DNA of 64,000 nt from NCBI GenBank assembly GCA_944474755.1, contig OX104115.1, forward strand, positions 68,300,993 to 68,364,992. The letters run 5' to 3'. The DNA is from Limnoperna fortunei. Taxonomy: Eukaryota; Mollusca; Bivalvia; Mytilida; Modiolidae. The position numbers and the translations under genes are program-made. The notes under the pieces were generated by a model. The model saw only the letters and a list, made by a program, of their open reading frames with translations, did no database searches and was not told where the DNA came from. Shown in pieces: positions 41,901 to 56,900 of the stretch; positions within the stretch are counted from its first letter, which is position 1, and each line of letters starts with the position of its first letter.

Positions 41901-44900
41901 TAAAAATTAATATAGTTAAAGATTAATTTTAATACAGATGACAGAGTTATGTAAAATTGTTAGTACATCTTACTTTAACAGGGTTAAATAATATGACATA
42001 CTGATTGATTAAATGGTTTCTTTATGTTCAGCAAGCAGTTTTTGAGTTATATTCAGGATGAGAACAAGTTAACTGCAATAAACAAGCTGAGGAAATGAAA
42101 TGGATTAATGCAAGGAAAACTTCAATTGCCATTGGAAAAGTATGGAGAGCTGGGAACCATATTCAAGTATTTATTGTCTTCCGTCTTTTTCTTTTTTATT
42201 TTAAGAAAAAAGGATGAAGAATAATATATAACTGCACACTATGTTGAATGTTGTCACTGCCTGTCATCATTTTGTTTAATTGTATTAAATGCCAATTCTT
42301 TGTAAAATTATGAAAGTATAATTGGTATAGATATTAATTTTTATACATTTGCTTTAACTAATGAGTAAAAACTAATCAAGTATGAAAATAATGTTGCAAA
42401 TGTATCATTAATTGGCAGTGCAGTTGGATTACAGTTAAAAAAAATGCACGTCTTCATCTAGGAATTTTTTGTGAAATGTATACATGAGGATTAACATGCT
42501 GATCAGCATTTTTTCTGTGATTTCTGGTCTGAAACATCACAATTTTGACCCAATAATGAGTTTTCTGGTAAAAGCCTTTAATATATCATCCTGAAGCTTT
42601 TTTTTTTGTTTAAATCATGTGACAGTGTGAGTGTTATGCTAACCAAAACATGGCATGTTTCATTAGAAGCTTGTAACCTTACCAAATCTTTATTATCCTC
42701 AACTGTGTTGATCTGTGCCTGCATGCTGTTTTTCTGCTTCTCATATACACTGGTAGGTACAGCCAAATCATACACCGACAGCGACCAAAATGTCACATAG
42801 AAATATGGACTAAAAAAAAATATACAGACTGTGTTAATTTATATGTTGATTGAATGGCTGCTTCACATACAGCTGCAAGTATATAACCACTATTCATGAC
42901 AATAACTATTTAACAAACAATAAATAAACGAAAGGGTTGATGACTGCCGGGCCACTAGAAAAGTATGAAGAATTCTGCATGAATGGAGTTTTGAATCCAA
43001 TAGCTAAATGTGTCTACTCTTTGTTTATCGACATAATAAAAGAGATCTTTATCTTGTAAGGAGAAAGGCACTCACAAAACAAGCTCACACGACTGACAGA
43101 ATCCTTGCTTTATTTCTTATAAGCTTACAACTTCTATCAATAGAATATCCATATCCACCACTTTATCTCTATCAGTCCAGCCTTTTTAGGGAATTTAGAA
43201 GAAAATTTATATACAGAACAAGGACATACCTCAAATCCTCCCACACTTTAGCACTATATACTGGACGAATGGAGTTTATCACAGGTTCCATTATGGCTTC
43301 TGAGGACTCGATGTACCTCTGAGTCTGAAAGTATAAACAAACATTGGCTTAAAATTCCACAACCCAAAGCCAGCAAATAAATTCTTGCATCAAAACTGTG
43401 TTAATATGGAATATAGAGGTAAACAAGACCACTTCTTCCTTTCAAGCAATATTTTTAAGTAGTTCTTCTATTCCGGTCAGAAGTACAAAGAATAACCATT
43501 ATTGCAGTAAATCTAGTTTGCGGTAAAATATCTTGGGTTGCAGCATTTGTCCAATCAATTATAATAAACTGATACTATAGATTTAAAATATATTAACTAT
43601 TATCCCTAATGACCAATATATTTATGCTTGCACAAAATTAACAAAAAATATCCAGTGGTGGTTGTTGTCAATTGTGGCTTTGATGTCTTGAAATTTTATT
43701 CCTATTACTTAACAACTCCGAGGTAAAGAAAATTTTTTAATTTTAAAACTACTTGGAATGTCCAAGTGATATGTTAGAACAGATAAGAAGATAGAAAACA
43801 GCTTTTCTAACCATAATGATGGTTAGATAATTAAAAGATCATATCGGACTACATTATCTAGAACAAATTCAAACATCAAAGAAGAATACAACAGTGCAAA
43901 GTAATTTTTTCTGGAAATTGTTTGAGAATTTTGGAGATGAACCAGATACACGTGTATGTTGTAAAAAAAAACAGAATTAAACTCTTCTACCTTTTGTTGA
44001 CTGGAGGTCTGCTTGTTGGCCTTGTCAATTTTCCTCAATTCATCATACTTCAACTATGAAATTAAATGTAATATATAAGTAAGTACACACATAAACAAAT
44101 ACTGGATATCTAAACAAAACTTTTCTCATGATAGTGTTTTGCATCATTTTAGGTTTAAAGGCAATAAAGCATACATGCTTGATATAGTATTGCAACACTT
44201 GTTGTTTAAAGGCCACAAGTGTACATGTTGTAATACTATATACTTATATCTGTTTACATTTTCAAGCACATCTTCTCAATATACACAGAACCGACAACTT
44301 GCTGTTGACCATTCTCTGGCAAGAGTGTTTGACGTATTAAATAATGCACAAGTTTTTATCACAGACTTTCATTTCTTCTTACCTAATTCTCATAGTTCAT
44401 ATGATACAGAAAATATTCAAGGTTATTCCACTAACAAGTGAACTGATGGAAAAGATTATACTTCAAATAAAGAATAACAATCAATGGAAAAGATTGAACT
44501 TCAAATAAAGGACAACAATCAATGTACAAAAACAAAATCATTTCTTCCAAATTCATTTATTTTAATGAAATAGTTCAGGTTGATATTAAAACAAGAAATT
44601 ATCTTTTGCTGCAGCTTACATGTCCAATTCAATAACTGAAGATTGCATAGTTAAGATTTGTCAGAATACTAATTCTAGCAGTGAACTACAGATGTAATTT
44701 CTAATTGAAAACAGAATTTCAAGAAGTTCTGAATTAAACACCCTTTACTTCATAAGCAACAAAACAAACAAAAACAAAAAATTAAACAACACAAAACAAA
44801 CAAAACCATAAAAAAAAACCAAAAAAACCCCACCAAAATATATGACATACACAGTGCACAGTAACAACAAAGTTTTAACATTTTACAGCTTCTTTATTTT

Positions 44901-47900
44901 AAGAGAAAACAGCCAGCATCAACCTCTGTGGAAATTTAAACTTACATTTATTGCATAAGCATACTGAGTTCTACATAAAAAGAATGCTGCGTCTGCTGGT
45001 ACATGGTAGTTCATGATCAATGTATCTACACTTGGCAAGCGTTTCACAAACTCTTCTGTACTCAGCTGCATGGACAAGAAACTTCCAAACTGCACCAAAG
45101 TGTCCTGACACTGCAAGATAACAAATGACTTACAACCAACAACGATAAATATCATAAACTTTAATATATATCAATTTCATACATGCACTTGTCAATGCAA
45201 ATCTATGGTTTTCAACCCCACCTCTACTGACAACATGTTTAAGGCTTTATCAATACAACTTGCTAAGTTTAAGAAATGTAAAATACACTTTGTCAATTCG
45301 ATGAGTGTTAGATCAGAACTTAATTTTTTATTTTCCATTATGAAATATAAATAATAAATTTGATTTACCTGGTCATATAATTTCCCCACCAGTTTAAGAT
45401 GTCCAGCGGCACTCTCGTGGAATATTACACCATCCCTTTGTTGAGCCATTAACAAACATAAGGACAAGGCTAAATCATGTTCTAGCAGTGTATCCTTTAA
45501 TCGTGTTGATGATTTCTTTGTATTTCTGACCTGAGCAAAGTAACCTCCCTGAAACAAGCAAAACATTAGGTTTCATTTTCTAACATTAACAAAACTTTTA
45601 TTCTACCTGTGGTTCTTGAAATAACAACACAAGTTACAATACATGAACATGTCAATGAAGTAATTTGTTCACTGTACACAAAGTAAATTTCTGCAAATAA
45701 TAATGCTGAAACTTTTTTGGAATATATGTATATACACATGTAACGATGTATATGATGTACATTCAAGTTCTATTACAGATTTCCCTTAAGCCATGTTAAA
45801 TATACATGATCTGTAATAATAACAATTGCTTTTTTCATTTTTAAATTCATTTATTCATTTAAGACTGGAATCACTTATAGGCAAAACTTTTTATTTTTCG
45901 TTTGTTTTTTTATTTTGTTTGTTTGTTTGAATAGAGTTTAATGCCGCTCTCATTAATTCTTTTAGCTATATTGTGGCATCAAATTTTTATTGGGGGAGGA
46001 CGGAATTCACACAGAAATCCTCAAACCTTCAGTAGAAAAACTGGCTATCCTTGTCAATTAAGATTGAAGTTGAGTACACCCTGCCTACAGTTAGACCTAA
46101 ACCCGCAACCTGTGTTGACAGGCACATGTTCAATAATGATGACTAACTACCATAACCACTCAACCACTGTGTCCCTTACATTTTTTATTGAAAATTTAAT
46201 GAAATATAGAAGTTTCCTATTTTTACCTCCTGTCTTAACAATTCACCCCCAGACATGGCCTCCAACTGATCATTTGTAATTTCTTCAGAAATTTCAACTC
46301 CAGCCATTTTCTGTACTATCTCCCTTAATATCAGCAGGTCAAAGCTGTTGACAAAAAACAAAAAAATATATAAAAGTATATACACTATACTATATACTAA
46401 CTACATCTACAATGTTTGTTTGTCTGAAAAGTCTCTAACTCCATATACAGCAGTTGTTCAGCTTAATGATGTCCAGTTTTTGCTGACAGAGGAAGATGGG
46501 ACGCACTTGGGAAAACCACCCACCTCCAGCCAGAAAACCATCAAATAATTGTCAGTTAAGGTTAGAGTTGAGCACTTCTCACTAATAAGACAGCGTGGTA
46601 CCTATTTTTAGCCGGTTGAGATATCCTTATCTCAAATTATTCATTGAGATATCCTTATCTCAACCCGTGGGCGAGATAAGAATTTCACGCTCCTTTTCTC
46701 GTAAAAATGTATTGTGACATTAAGGTTAGAGTTGAGCACATCCTGCCTACATTAAGGTTTGAAACTCCCAACCTCAGTGTTTACATTCTGTGATTACTTA
46801 TATTAAAGAATCACATTCTAATAATTAACAAATTTAGACACATTCTGAAATTTCTGTGAAGTCACTGCTAGGTAACATAATATAGGTCTACTATATGTTA
46901 CAAAAATTATTCAATGTTTTAACATTCACCAATAACATTAATTACTAATGTTGATACTTTTTAATTTCTGAACAAATCTATAACCATTAACACTTATAGC
47001 ACATAACATTTTAATATATGACAGCAGACAAACAAATAATCTTCAATGTAACCTAAAAAATCAATCTAATTAAAATTTAATATCATAACAAATTAAACAC
47101 AACACAACTTATATTAATACATGTGCCATCAGAATGGATTTCATTTAATTCTGGAACAGCCATAAGTTATATCAAGGCACAAATTCCATATATCTTCTAT
47201 TAATTTGGGATATTAACAACTGACCTTTTTCCAGCCTTTAACTGGTTAGCAACATACTGCATAAGTCCAGCTAACTCCACCGTGTACTTCCTACATATAG
47301 AACCAGCAAAGTTTGCAAGACCTGCAAAGACGTTATCACCAATGTACATGTATTATGTTTTTGTTTATCAATATTACATCAAGGCACACAGATACATAAA
47401 AAGAATTACTGAGACAATTGCATTTTAAATCTGTCCATGAATTGTAAATGAATTACGCAGCAGTAATAATTTATTTTTTATTTATTATTATATCATTGCA
47501 TTATGGTAAATCAAATCTTTAAATCAGCATCACAAATTTTTTTAATTGAAGATGTTACCAGTCTGAAATATTATTAGGTTGCAAAGCAAGTGCCTTAATA
47601 AATAGGGATTAGATTACAATTTGTTGTTAGTATGTTTTGGGTCTGTGTAAAAAAATGTAGGATTTATTACACAAAAAACATAGCCATAATAAATAAAATA
47701 TGATGTCAAAAAAATTCCTTTAACAATTTCATATGATTAGGTGAACAACTTCTATAGGTCTGCAATCTATGTGTGGAGTTTCAAGGATATAGGTTGAAAA
47801 CTGTAGAAGTTGATTACACAAATAGGTATCATCTTCTATAAAATATCTGGAAAATGACTAAGTTCCCAAAATCCTCCGATTCCATAAAAGCAGGTGCACA

Positions 47901-50900
47901 ACTTCAATTCATGTGCAATCTTTCTGTGAAGTTTGAGAGATCTGGGTTAAAAACTGTAGGAGGAATTGATTATACAAAATAGATACCCTATTTTCCCAGT
48001 CCAACTTCATAAACTATATCTTTATGCAACCCAGCCAAAAATGTTAATCTAATAACGTACAATAATAAACTGCATTTAATAAACTAAAACATTTAATTTT
48101 TATTTTTGGGAAATTTTCTTCTTTCGTGTCATCATCTGACATCATAAACTGAGGAACTATGTCATGAAACAGTTCACATGTCCGATCAGAGTTAATGTTA
48201 CATAAAAAAAAATCATTGTAAATGAATATTTTGTTTGCCTCAAGTTTTCATACTTTTTGGTTAAATGTGAAAAATCTTATCATTTGATGATTGATCTGTA
48301 GTTAATTGGGAGATGATCAGAAAAATCAAGATGTACTTACTCTGTAGCCATAGTGATATGTTAGTATCATCATGTTTCATTCTATCTCTGTCTGGGTTAG
48401 CAACTGCCTCAATAATACAATCTTATAATGTGTTAAGGAAGCTTATTATTATAAATATTCAAATTGTTTCTGGATATTTGCACGAACAATCATCATTTTA
48501 AGTATTTAAATTAAAATAAAACTGCAAAAGTTGTGATAAATAAAGTAACATCTGGTTTTGAGTTTTTGTAATCAAATGAATTGACACTTCAGCAGTGATA
48601 ACCTACAGGTACATGTAGATAAGTATCTACTGTTCTTCAAAAGCATGTCTCTTGAATGACACAAAAAATAATGATCATTTAAGATGGTTGTATTAACAAG
48701 ACAACTGTACATGCAGTTTCTGTGTTGAATTACCAATAAACCAATTTGGTAAGGATACATGCTAACACGTCATATGACAAAGATGTGAGGTATTTTAATG
48801 AGTCTACAACAGGACCAATGAAGTTGTCATATCGTTGTATCTGTGACAAAACCTACAATCAGAAATAAATTGGTAAATGATATATTCTAGCAAAAACACA
48901 GATATACATGGCTAGTACAAGATAAATGCCCCATTGCGGAATTGAGTGAATTCTTAGGTAATAGCTTTTATAGTGCCATTGTTGTCACAGGTAGGACTAA
49001 GTTATTAATATCACTTATGCTGTAAATGACTCCTACTCAATTAAGTTCAAATATGGAACATGTCATAACACTTACACTGTGTTTAAAATGCAATAATTAT
49101 AAGATACTGATTGGTTAACAAAGAAGAAACACAGGTAGGTACACTAAGTCGAGGAGGATTTTGCCTTCCCTCACTTGTGAGCAAACAGCATGCTGGTCTA
49201 CCCTGTCAACAATATGGTTTGTTTGTTTGAATGGTTTCAGATATACTAATTTTATAAATATAAAAGTAGAGAGGGTGTTGGTGGGATGACCACCTACAGA
49301 CATCTGGAAATGGTAAAATGCGCTTCAAGATGTAGGTAGTGCTCATAATTTGTCTATTTGTAAATATAGACAAATTAGTATAATGTACATGTTATTACAT
49401 ATACAGTGCTCAGTACTTACATATTCGAACAATACACCTGGATTACTGTGACTAAGTTTTCCGAGTTGTCTACCAGACGGCTTGACATTTTCTTTAGACA
49501 AACGTCTATAATAGTAAAAACAGATATTAAAAGTCTTTTAATTGTTTTCAGTTACAAGCTGATTTGTACAAGATATTCTAAAATGGTAAAAGTCTTTCTA
49601 ATAATAAGATCAATAATCACCAGGTGTGGATAACATAACTTTATACACAATCACACTTTCAACTAATTGAATATTTCCAAAAACTGTAATGGTTAAAAAA
49701 AAATAATGGAAATAATTCAGAATTAAAGGCTCAAAATCCAGTTATTTCTAATAGAATTAAAGTTTCTGTAATGAAGTGATCTCAACTTCAGTTAATTCTT
49801 ATCCTATATTTACTTCTAAACACGCAAAACCAAGTTAAACTTCATGAAACTGTCATGCAATTCAAAAGAAATTGTCAAATCATAGAAATGTGTATACTGA
49901 AACTTACTTCATGATATACTTGGCTTTTTCTAGACAATCAGCTCGAATACATATTAACTTAGAGTGATGACCGTATGTGTCATTCTTCCAGTTACCATAC
50001 ATTCTATACCTGTACAGATTTATATGTAAAATATAAGTTAAATAAGTAAAAACAATATTTAAACTCATATATTTAAGTTGAGAATGTGATGCAAGATTTT
50101 ATATCAAATTGAAAAAAAATAAACATATCTATGTAAATAAAAAAGCTTTTCATAATACCACAATATGAATATAGATCTAAAATGTGTTTATCACATCAGA
50201 GCTTGGATAGCATTTTTCAGCTGTACAGATATACATGTACCTGCCAAATTTTTAAAGCTATATCTTTTTGTCATGATAATTCTAATTTCAGGAAATAATC
50301 ATTTGAATTGTTTTTGTGCTCTAAGGTTCATTTTATAGGTTTATAATGAAAGAGCTGCTTGCATTTGGTGCTAACAACAAAAAGATTAATTCTATGAAAT
50401 TCCTGTTGTTTATAAGGAAAGCATACAGGACGTGAATGATATTGGGTTAATCATTTAAAAACTCAATGATTAATACTACTATTTAGAGACAATTAGATAT
50501 CAGTGAGATGGCATCCATCTCATCCGTCCGCTACTAAGTGGCAGGGCCCTAATGAAATTATAAAGGGCTACTTAAAGTGATTTTATTGTTAAGTTTGTTG
50601 GAAAATAATCCTTCCTTGGAATCAAATGGTCACATAAGATGACTGCTGTAAACTTCAACCTTCCCTTGAAATGAGAAAAGTAATGGCAACTAGTTTCAAT
50701 GCTCTGCAGTTTTCTGTGTTTCTACTTTTATTAATATACTTATCTATATAAAAATAACTTGTATTATTGCCTAGTTACATGTTTGTCCTTGCGACCTTTT
50801 CTTCCACAGAAGTAGTATTATTGATAAATGATATAATGCTTTGTTGCTGTACAGATTTGTATGCTCAATTCAAGCAAATTTTTCTTTGGCCAAATCATGA

Positions 50901-53900
50901 TAATAGATTTTTCTCAACAAATGATGTGTAAACATACTCTATCTTTTTTTCTTTTACTGTTATTAATCTGCTATTAATTTCAAACAAACATTTTCATAGC
51001 AGGAAAAATTATTTCATATAATTATTTTTCTGATCTATTCTGTCAAATCTGGTATATGCTAGCCCAATGTGTCTGTGTGCTTTAGTAAAAGAAAACATGC
51101 AACAAGCATATCAGACTTGAATAATGTGTGTTAGCAGACTTTAGTCTAAATACATGACATTTTCAAAGTTGCTTGAAAAATCTTAAGCTTCAGAATTTCG
51201 TATGTTGCAATTCAAGCTTTAAGTAAATACAAATGAACTAACATTCAAAATATAAGATCTGGATCATCTCATTGTTTATAAATTTCTATCCTGAATTCCA
51301 AGTAAGGATAATAAATGTACTTAATGGATCTTGCATATGGTCGCAGTAATTACCTGAGTTCATATGGATATAACTTGAGTAGGGACCACAGCTCCTCTGA
51401 CAAACAACAATTGTTTGACAGCATGGACATGCTAGGTAACAGCACCTCATCTAAAACGTTCAGGAAACCATAGTAAGCAACATCATCCTCAGGATTAATG
51501 CCACCATCTTGTCTCTATAACATTTCAATAAAATGTATAAATGTCTATTTCTATGGTAACAATCATTTTAATTCCTTCACACAATACTTATTATCAGCAG
51601 AAATTTTTCTCAACAATTTGTGGACCACATTTTCTCTGAAGTAAAAAAATATATACTACAATGCAATAAACACTGCATTCTACTATATTTTTTGCAGCTA
51701 CAACTGACTAACTAACCTAGTTTTACACACTCAAAAAATACTTCATTTTGTGCTAGGAAGGCACTATTTCAGATATATTCAAATAAGCATTTTAAAAATA
51801 ATAATTGACTTTAAATATAGAAAATATTCTAAATCTATATTTTGTTGATATATTACACAAGGATTATATAATAAATATTAAGATCTGAAATCAATGATAA
51901 TTTTAAACAAGAGGCTCTCTAGAGCCTGTATCGCTCACCTGATTTATATAGGCAAAGAAGATGGCATATCCACATTGTCAAACTAAGTCCTGTAACTTTA
52001 AATTTTTTACTGTTATAAATAACATGATCTTTGAGACCATCCAATGAATCCTGCTGTTTGGTTTCAATTGATTCAATAGCTTCAGACATTTTTCCTATAT
52101 ATAGGTTTGCATGTAAAATTGATTCCTACAATTGCAGCCATTGTTGATTTTAGATCAAATGAGCAAGCATAAACTTTTAAGGGAACCATCCAATAAGTAT
52201 TCACATACAATAATATGGCTTGAATCAGCTTTGCAGTTCAGAAAAGTTGGCATTTGAAAACTATTCCTATAGAGTCCACTGTTAAAACTTTGTCTGTAAT
52301 GGTAATGGTAAACACAAGTAGACCACCTTTACTCGTGTTAGCTAAAACAGTTTGTTGACCTTTAAGGGGCTATAACCAATTTAATTAATCACCCGACTAC
52401 ATCAATCCAATTTAGACTATTGTTTACATTTATTAAAGGGCCATAACCCCTATAAGGGGTCATCTTACAATTTTGACCTAATGGACAATTTTGTAGAGCT
52501 CAATTAGCTGAACATATAATTAAGCAAAGCCTTTTCTCTATCTTCTATCGTTCACAATCTATAAGGCTAAAAGCAGTACTTTTGGCATTTAAGGGGCCAT
52601 AACCCCTGTAAGGGGTCATCTGACAATTTCAATCCAATGGACAATTTTGTAGAGCTCAATTAGCTGAACATTTAAGCAAGTAAAACCTTTTCCCTATCTT
52701 CTATCGTTCACAATCTATAAGGGTAAAAAAACTATTTCTGCAATTTAAGGGGCCATAGCCCCTATAAGGGGTCATCTGACATTCTTCAAAATTTCAGGGT
52801 AGGTAGATCTTGACGTGCTGATCACTTTTACCCTGTGCCAGAATTTTGATATCTGTCAACGTTTTTGAGTTATTTGCAAAAAACTGCTGTTTTACCCCCC
52901 TGTTCTATTTTTTAGCAAGGGCGGCCATGTTTTTTATCGGATCAATTTAAAATGAGGATCGTTTGTAGCCAACATGTCATTTATAATTCCTATCAAGTTT
53001 CAGTCAAATTGGTTCAGTAGTTTCAGACAAGAAGATTTTTGAAATTGTTAACGGACGGTTCGCAATCTATAAGGGTAAAACCACTATTTCTGGCATTTAA
53101 GAGGCCATAGCCCCTATAAGGGGTCATCTGACATTTTCAACCCAATGACAATTTTGTAGAGCTTACTTAGCTGAACAATATGCAATTGAAATAACTTCAA
53201 TATCTTATATAGTTCTTGAGATATAAGACAAATATAGTGCAAAACTCAGAAAAAATCAAGAAAAGGGGCAATAACTCCCACATGGTTTGTTGGAATTTCT
53301 TCAAAATTTCAGGGTAGGTAGATTTTCATGTGCTGATCACTTTTACCCTATGCCAGAATTTTGATATCTGTCACCGTTTTTGAGTTATTTGCAAATAACT
53401 GCTGTTTTACCCCCCTGTACTATTTTTAGCAATGGCGGCCATGTTTTTTATAGGATCAATTTAAAATGAGGATCGTTTGTAGCCAACATGTCATTTATCA
53501 TTCCTATCAAGTTTCATTCAAATTGGTTTAGTAGTTTCAGACAAGAAGATTTTTGAAATTGTTAACGGACGACGACGGACGACGACGGACGCATAGTGAT
53601 GGCATAAGCTCACATGGCCTTCGGCCAGGTGAGCTAATAAAACACTATAGAAAATTGTTTACCAATTCCTCAGATGAGACATACATGTACCACAAAGAAC
53701 TACAATATTTTACCTTTGCCATAAACGTTTTTCCGAGTCGGATCAATTTTGCTATGAGGACTGGATCATAAGCTGTGTATGGTCCAAGGTATCTAAGGAC
53801 AGTAAATACATGAGTATGCAGATCTCTGAATGTATTCACTTGTGGAACCTTACTGTCTGCCTTTACCTTCCCTTTCAACAACCTCTTTGGTAAACCAGAG

Positions 53901-56900
53901 TTCCTAAAATAACACAGCATTATTTCAACATATTCTAATCAGAAAAACAGATTTATTTACTAGCTTTCATGTATGCCCGACTACATTTACATTTCATGTA
54001 TGCTAGACAAATTTGTCATTGGATAAATTCAAGATGACCTGCAATGGGATGTTGTTAATCTCCTTGGAAAATGTCATGGCTGGTACAATGTACGTGAAAA
54101 GAAAGCATTTTTATACTTGTGTAATCACTTACTCAGTGTACAAAGGTGCTATCATCATGTGGACAGTCTCACATAACTTCATTGTCAGAGGTTTATAGGA
54201 AGTGGCAAAGAATTCTGGCAATCTGTCAAGAATCTGTTTAACACTGTTCCAACATCCAAGAAGTAATAACTCTCCACACAAACCCAATTTCTGATTTGTT
54301 GAATGCTGAAATTTTTTTACATATTTTTATAAATATTTTGAAAAATCTTTGCAGAAAATACAAAAAACATTTATGAATACGACAGAGATTTAAATATTCT
54401 AAATACAGTTAACAAACTGCTTGGAAAATACAATGGCAGTTTTATCAGCCAATATTCTTGAAAATGTCAATGTCAACTAGATATCAGTGAGATGGTACCA
54501 TCTCTGTGGGCCCCGCTGACCTTGAGGTCAAATTTCAAGGTCAAAAGTCATCAACCAGGTTATGCAAAACATCGCCTTGAAATTATCTACCCACATGCTA
54601 AATATTAAAACCTATCTCAAAAGAGAAAAATGTTATAGCCTGGACAAGACTAGTTTTAAATGGACACACACACACACTCACAAAATGATCATTAAAGGGC
54701 ATCTGCCACTGGTGGCTGGGTCCGCATTAATTTATTCCAAGACAAATGACCCATGATGCATACTGTTGATCAAATATCTGAGGCTGATTGAGTATCAACA
54801 ATCAGATAAACCTATACCAATCAAACATTGTCCACTTATTTGATGGTGGACACTTTGCATTTCTGTTTAAAATTTTTCTACATAAAATCGATCAAAGACA
54901 GAAATGGCCGGATTTCGTTAAACAGGAAGTAGGTGAGCGACAGACCTGAAATGGAATCCCATCTTATGGGAGGCCATGCTGATGCAGCATACCAAATTTC
55001 AAGAGAATGTGATTAGTAGTTGCTGAGAAAACTGTTACAAAAATGTTTTTTCCCGTCCGCCCAACATTCACCATACTATAACCCAGATTTTCACTCTGAG
55101 AAATCCGATCAAAAATGCCTATTCAGCAACCTACTGAATCAGTTTCTCCAATAACAAACAGATAGTTAATGTAACAACTTTTCTAGCATAGTTGAGACAG
55201 TGGTCACTGTTGTATTATCATGTTCATGTAACAGCAAAAAGGAACAAAGTTGTTTTAATTTCTGACATACCATATTTACATGGTTTATCATTCTTATTAA
55301 ACACTTATATGATCTTAATTTTAACTCTTTTAAATGGAAACATTTCTTCATTGAATAAAGCTTAACTTCAAGTCTTTCCACCAAACTACACTTCCTAATG
55401 CCAAGTGACAGATTTGACTTGTTGCATGTTTGGCAATATTTATTGTCATTTTTATTTCTTCTAGAATTATAGAAAAGAAAATGTGTGACAAAGCTGCAAG
55501 TCTGTTGATGATTATTTTGTCAATTACTTTACTTTGACAACTATAGTACTTTGTGACCAGCTGCAAGTCTGTTGATGATTATTAAGTCAAAAATTATTTT
55601 ACTTTGACAATATAGTATTTTGTGACCAGCTGCAGGTCTGGTAACATTTTTTGGTCATTTTCATTAATTAGACAACTATAGAGCATACCACATCGATTAT
55701 GACATCTTCATCTGGTTTCTTTTCCTCTGTTTTGTCAGCTAAGGATACTACGTTAAGTTTTCTGGCATGTGCTTTAGCATTATTAACATCCTTCTCATGA
55801 TATTCCCATATCTTACTGTCAGGGGGAGACAACTGAAAAAAATAAACAAGACAAATAGAGTACTGAAAGGAGATACATTTATATACATTTACATAAACAG
55901 TATTGGTTGTTTGTTTCAATTTTTACCTATGTTTTAGCAATTATTTCATCTTTATTATTATGTCAGTTTTATTGATGGAACCTATAGTAAGTGTTGACAT
56001 ATTCTGAAGAGGGTTTTTTGCATGAAAAATGAAAACTGCTTACCGCATATGATTCAGCTTATGCTCCTTTTGTTGATCAAGAAGGGTACTTTTTGAAATC
56101 AATAATTATTTCCTCGAAAAATTCAGCGTTTTTGAAATATGGCAGGTTTTTAATTTTGAAAAGGCGATTTTCCATACTAAAATTTGACCTCAATTAGAAC
56201 GGAAGTGTACTTTAGGAAGAATCTATTGTTGTCTACTCAAAATCCTTCCGGTGATGTCGTCACCAGTTAAGGCGGGAAAAGTCTCGTGGTTTATCCAAAT
56301 ACCATTGAACGTCACGAATGCAGACGAACATTTGTAAACATCGTAAGGTCTCTTTAGAAACAAAAATGGATGACTTATTATGTAAAATTCCTGCAGCAAA
56401 AGTCAAGGACGATTTGTAACAAGTAAACAATTAGGCATATTATAAAACATGGACAGGTTATCGTATCTACATTTTTTCTAATGAATTTTCGTAATAAAAA
56501 GGTAATTTGAATATTAAAAAAAATGCAATCAAAAAAATTGTTCAAAGGGGGTTTGGCATGTATATCAAAGGAATTAAAATATTACAAAATCTTGGGATCA
56601 AAAACTAAATGTTATGGGATCTTATTTTTACTTCACAGTGTTTATAATCGGACACTTACATGTGGATACAAAAGGTCCAGATCCACTAATCCATGTTCTA
56701 GCAAAACTGCAGCCATTTTGTACAATGATTGAGGAGTTTCTTCTGACTACAAAAAAAAATAAATAAATAAATAAACACACAATAATAAATTTGAACTACA
56801 AGTTAATCAAATTCAACAGAATATTATATTATAAACATAACAAACTATAAAACACTCTTACTGGTTGATTCTGTGAAAATATAATTGAAATAAACATATG

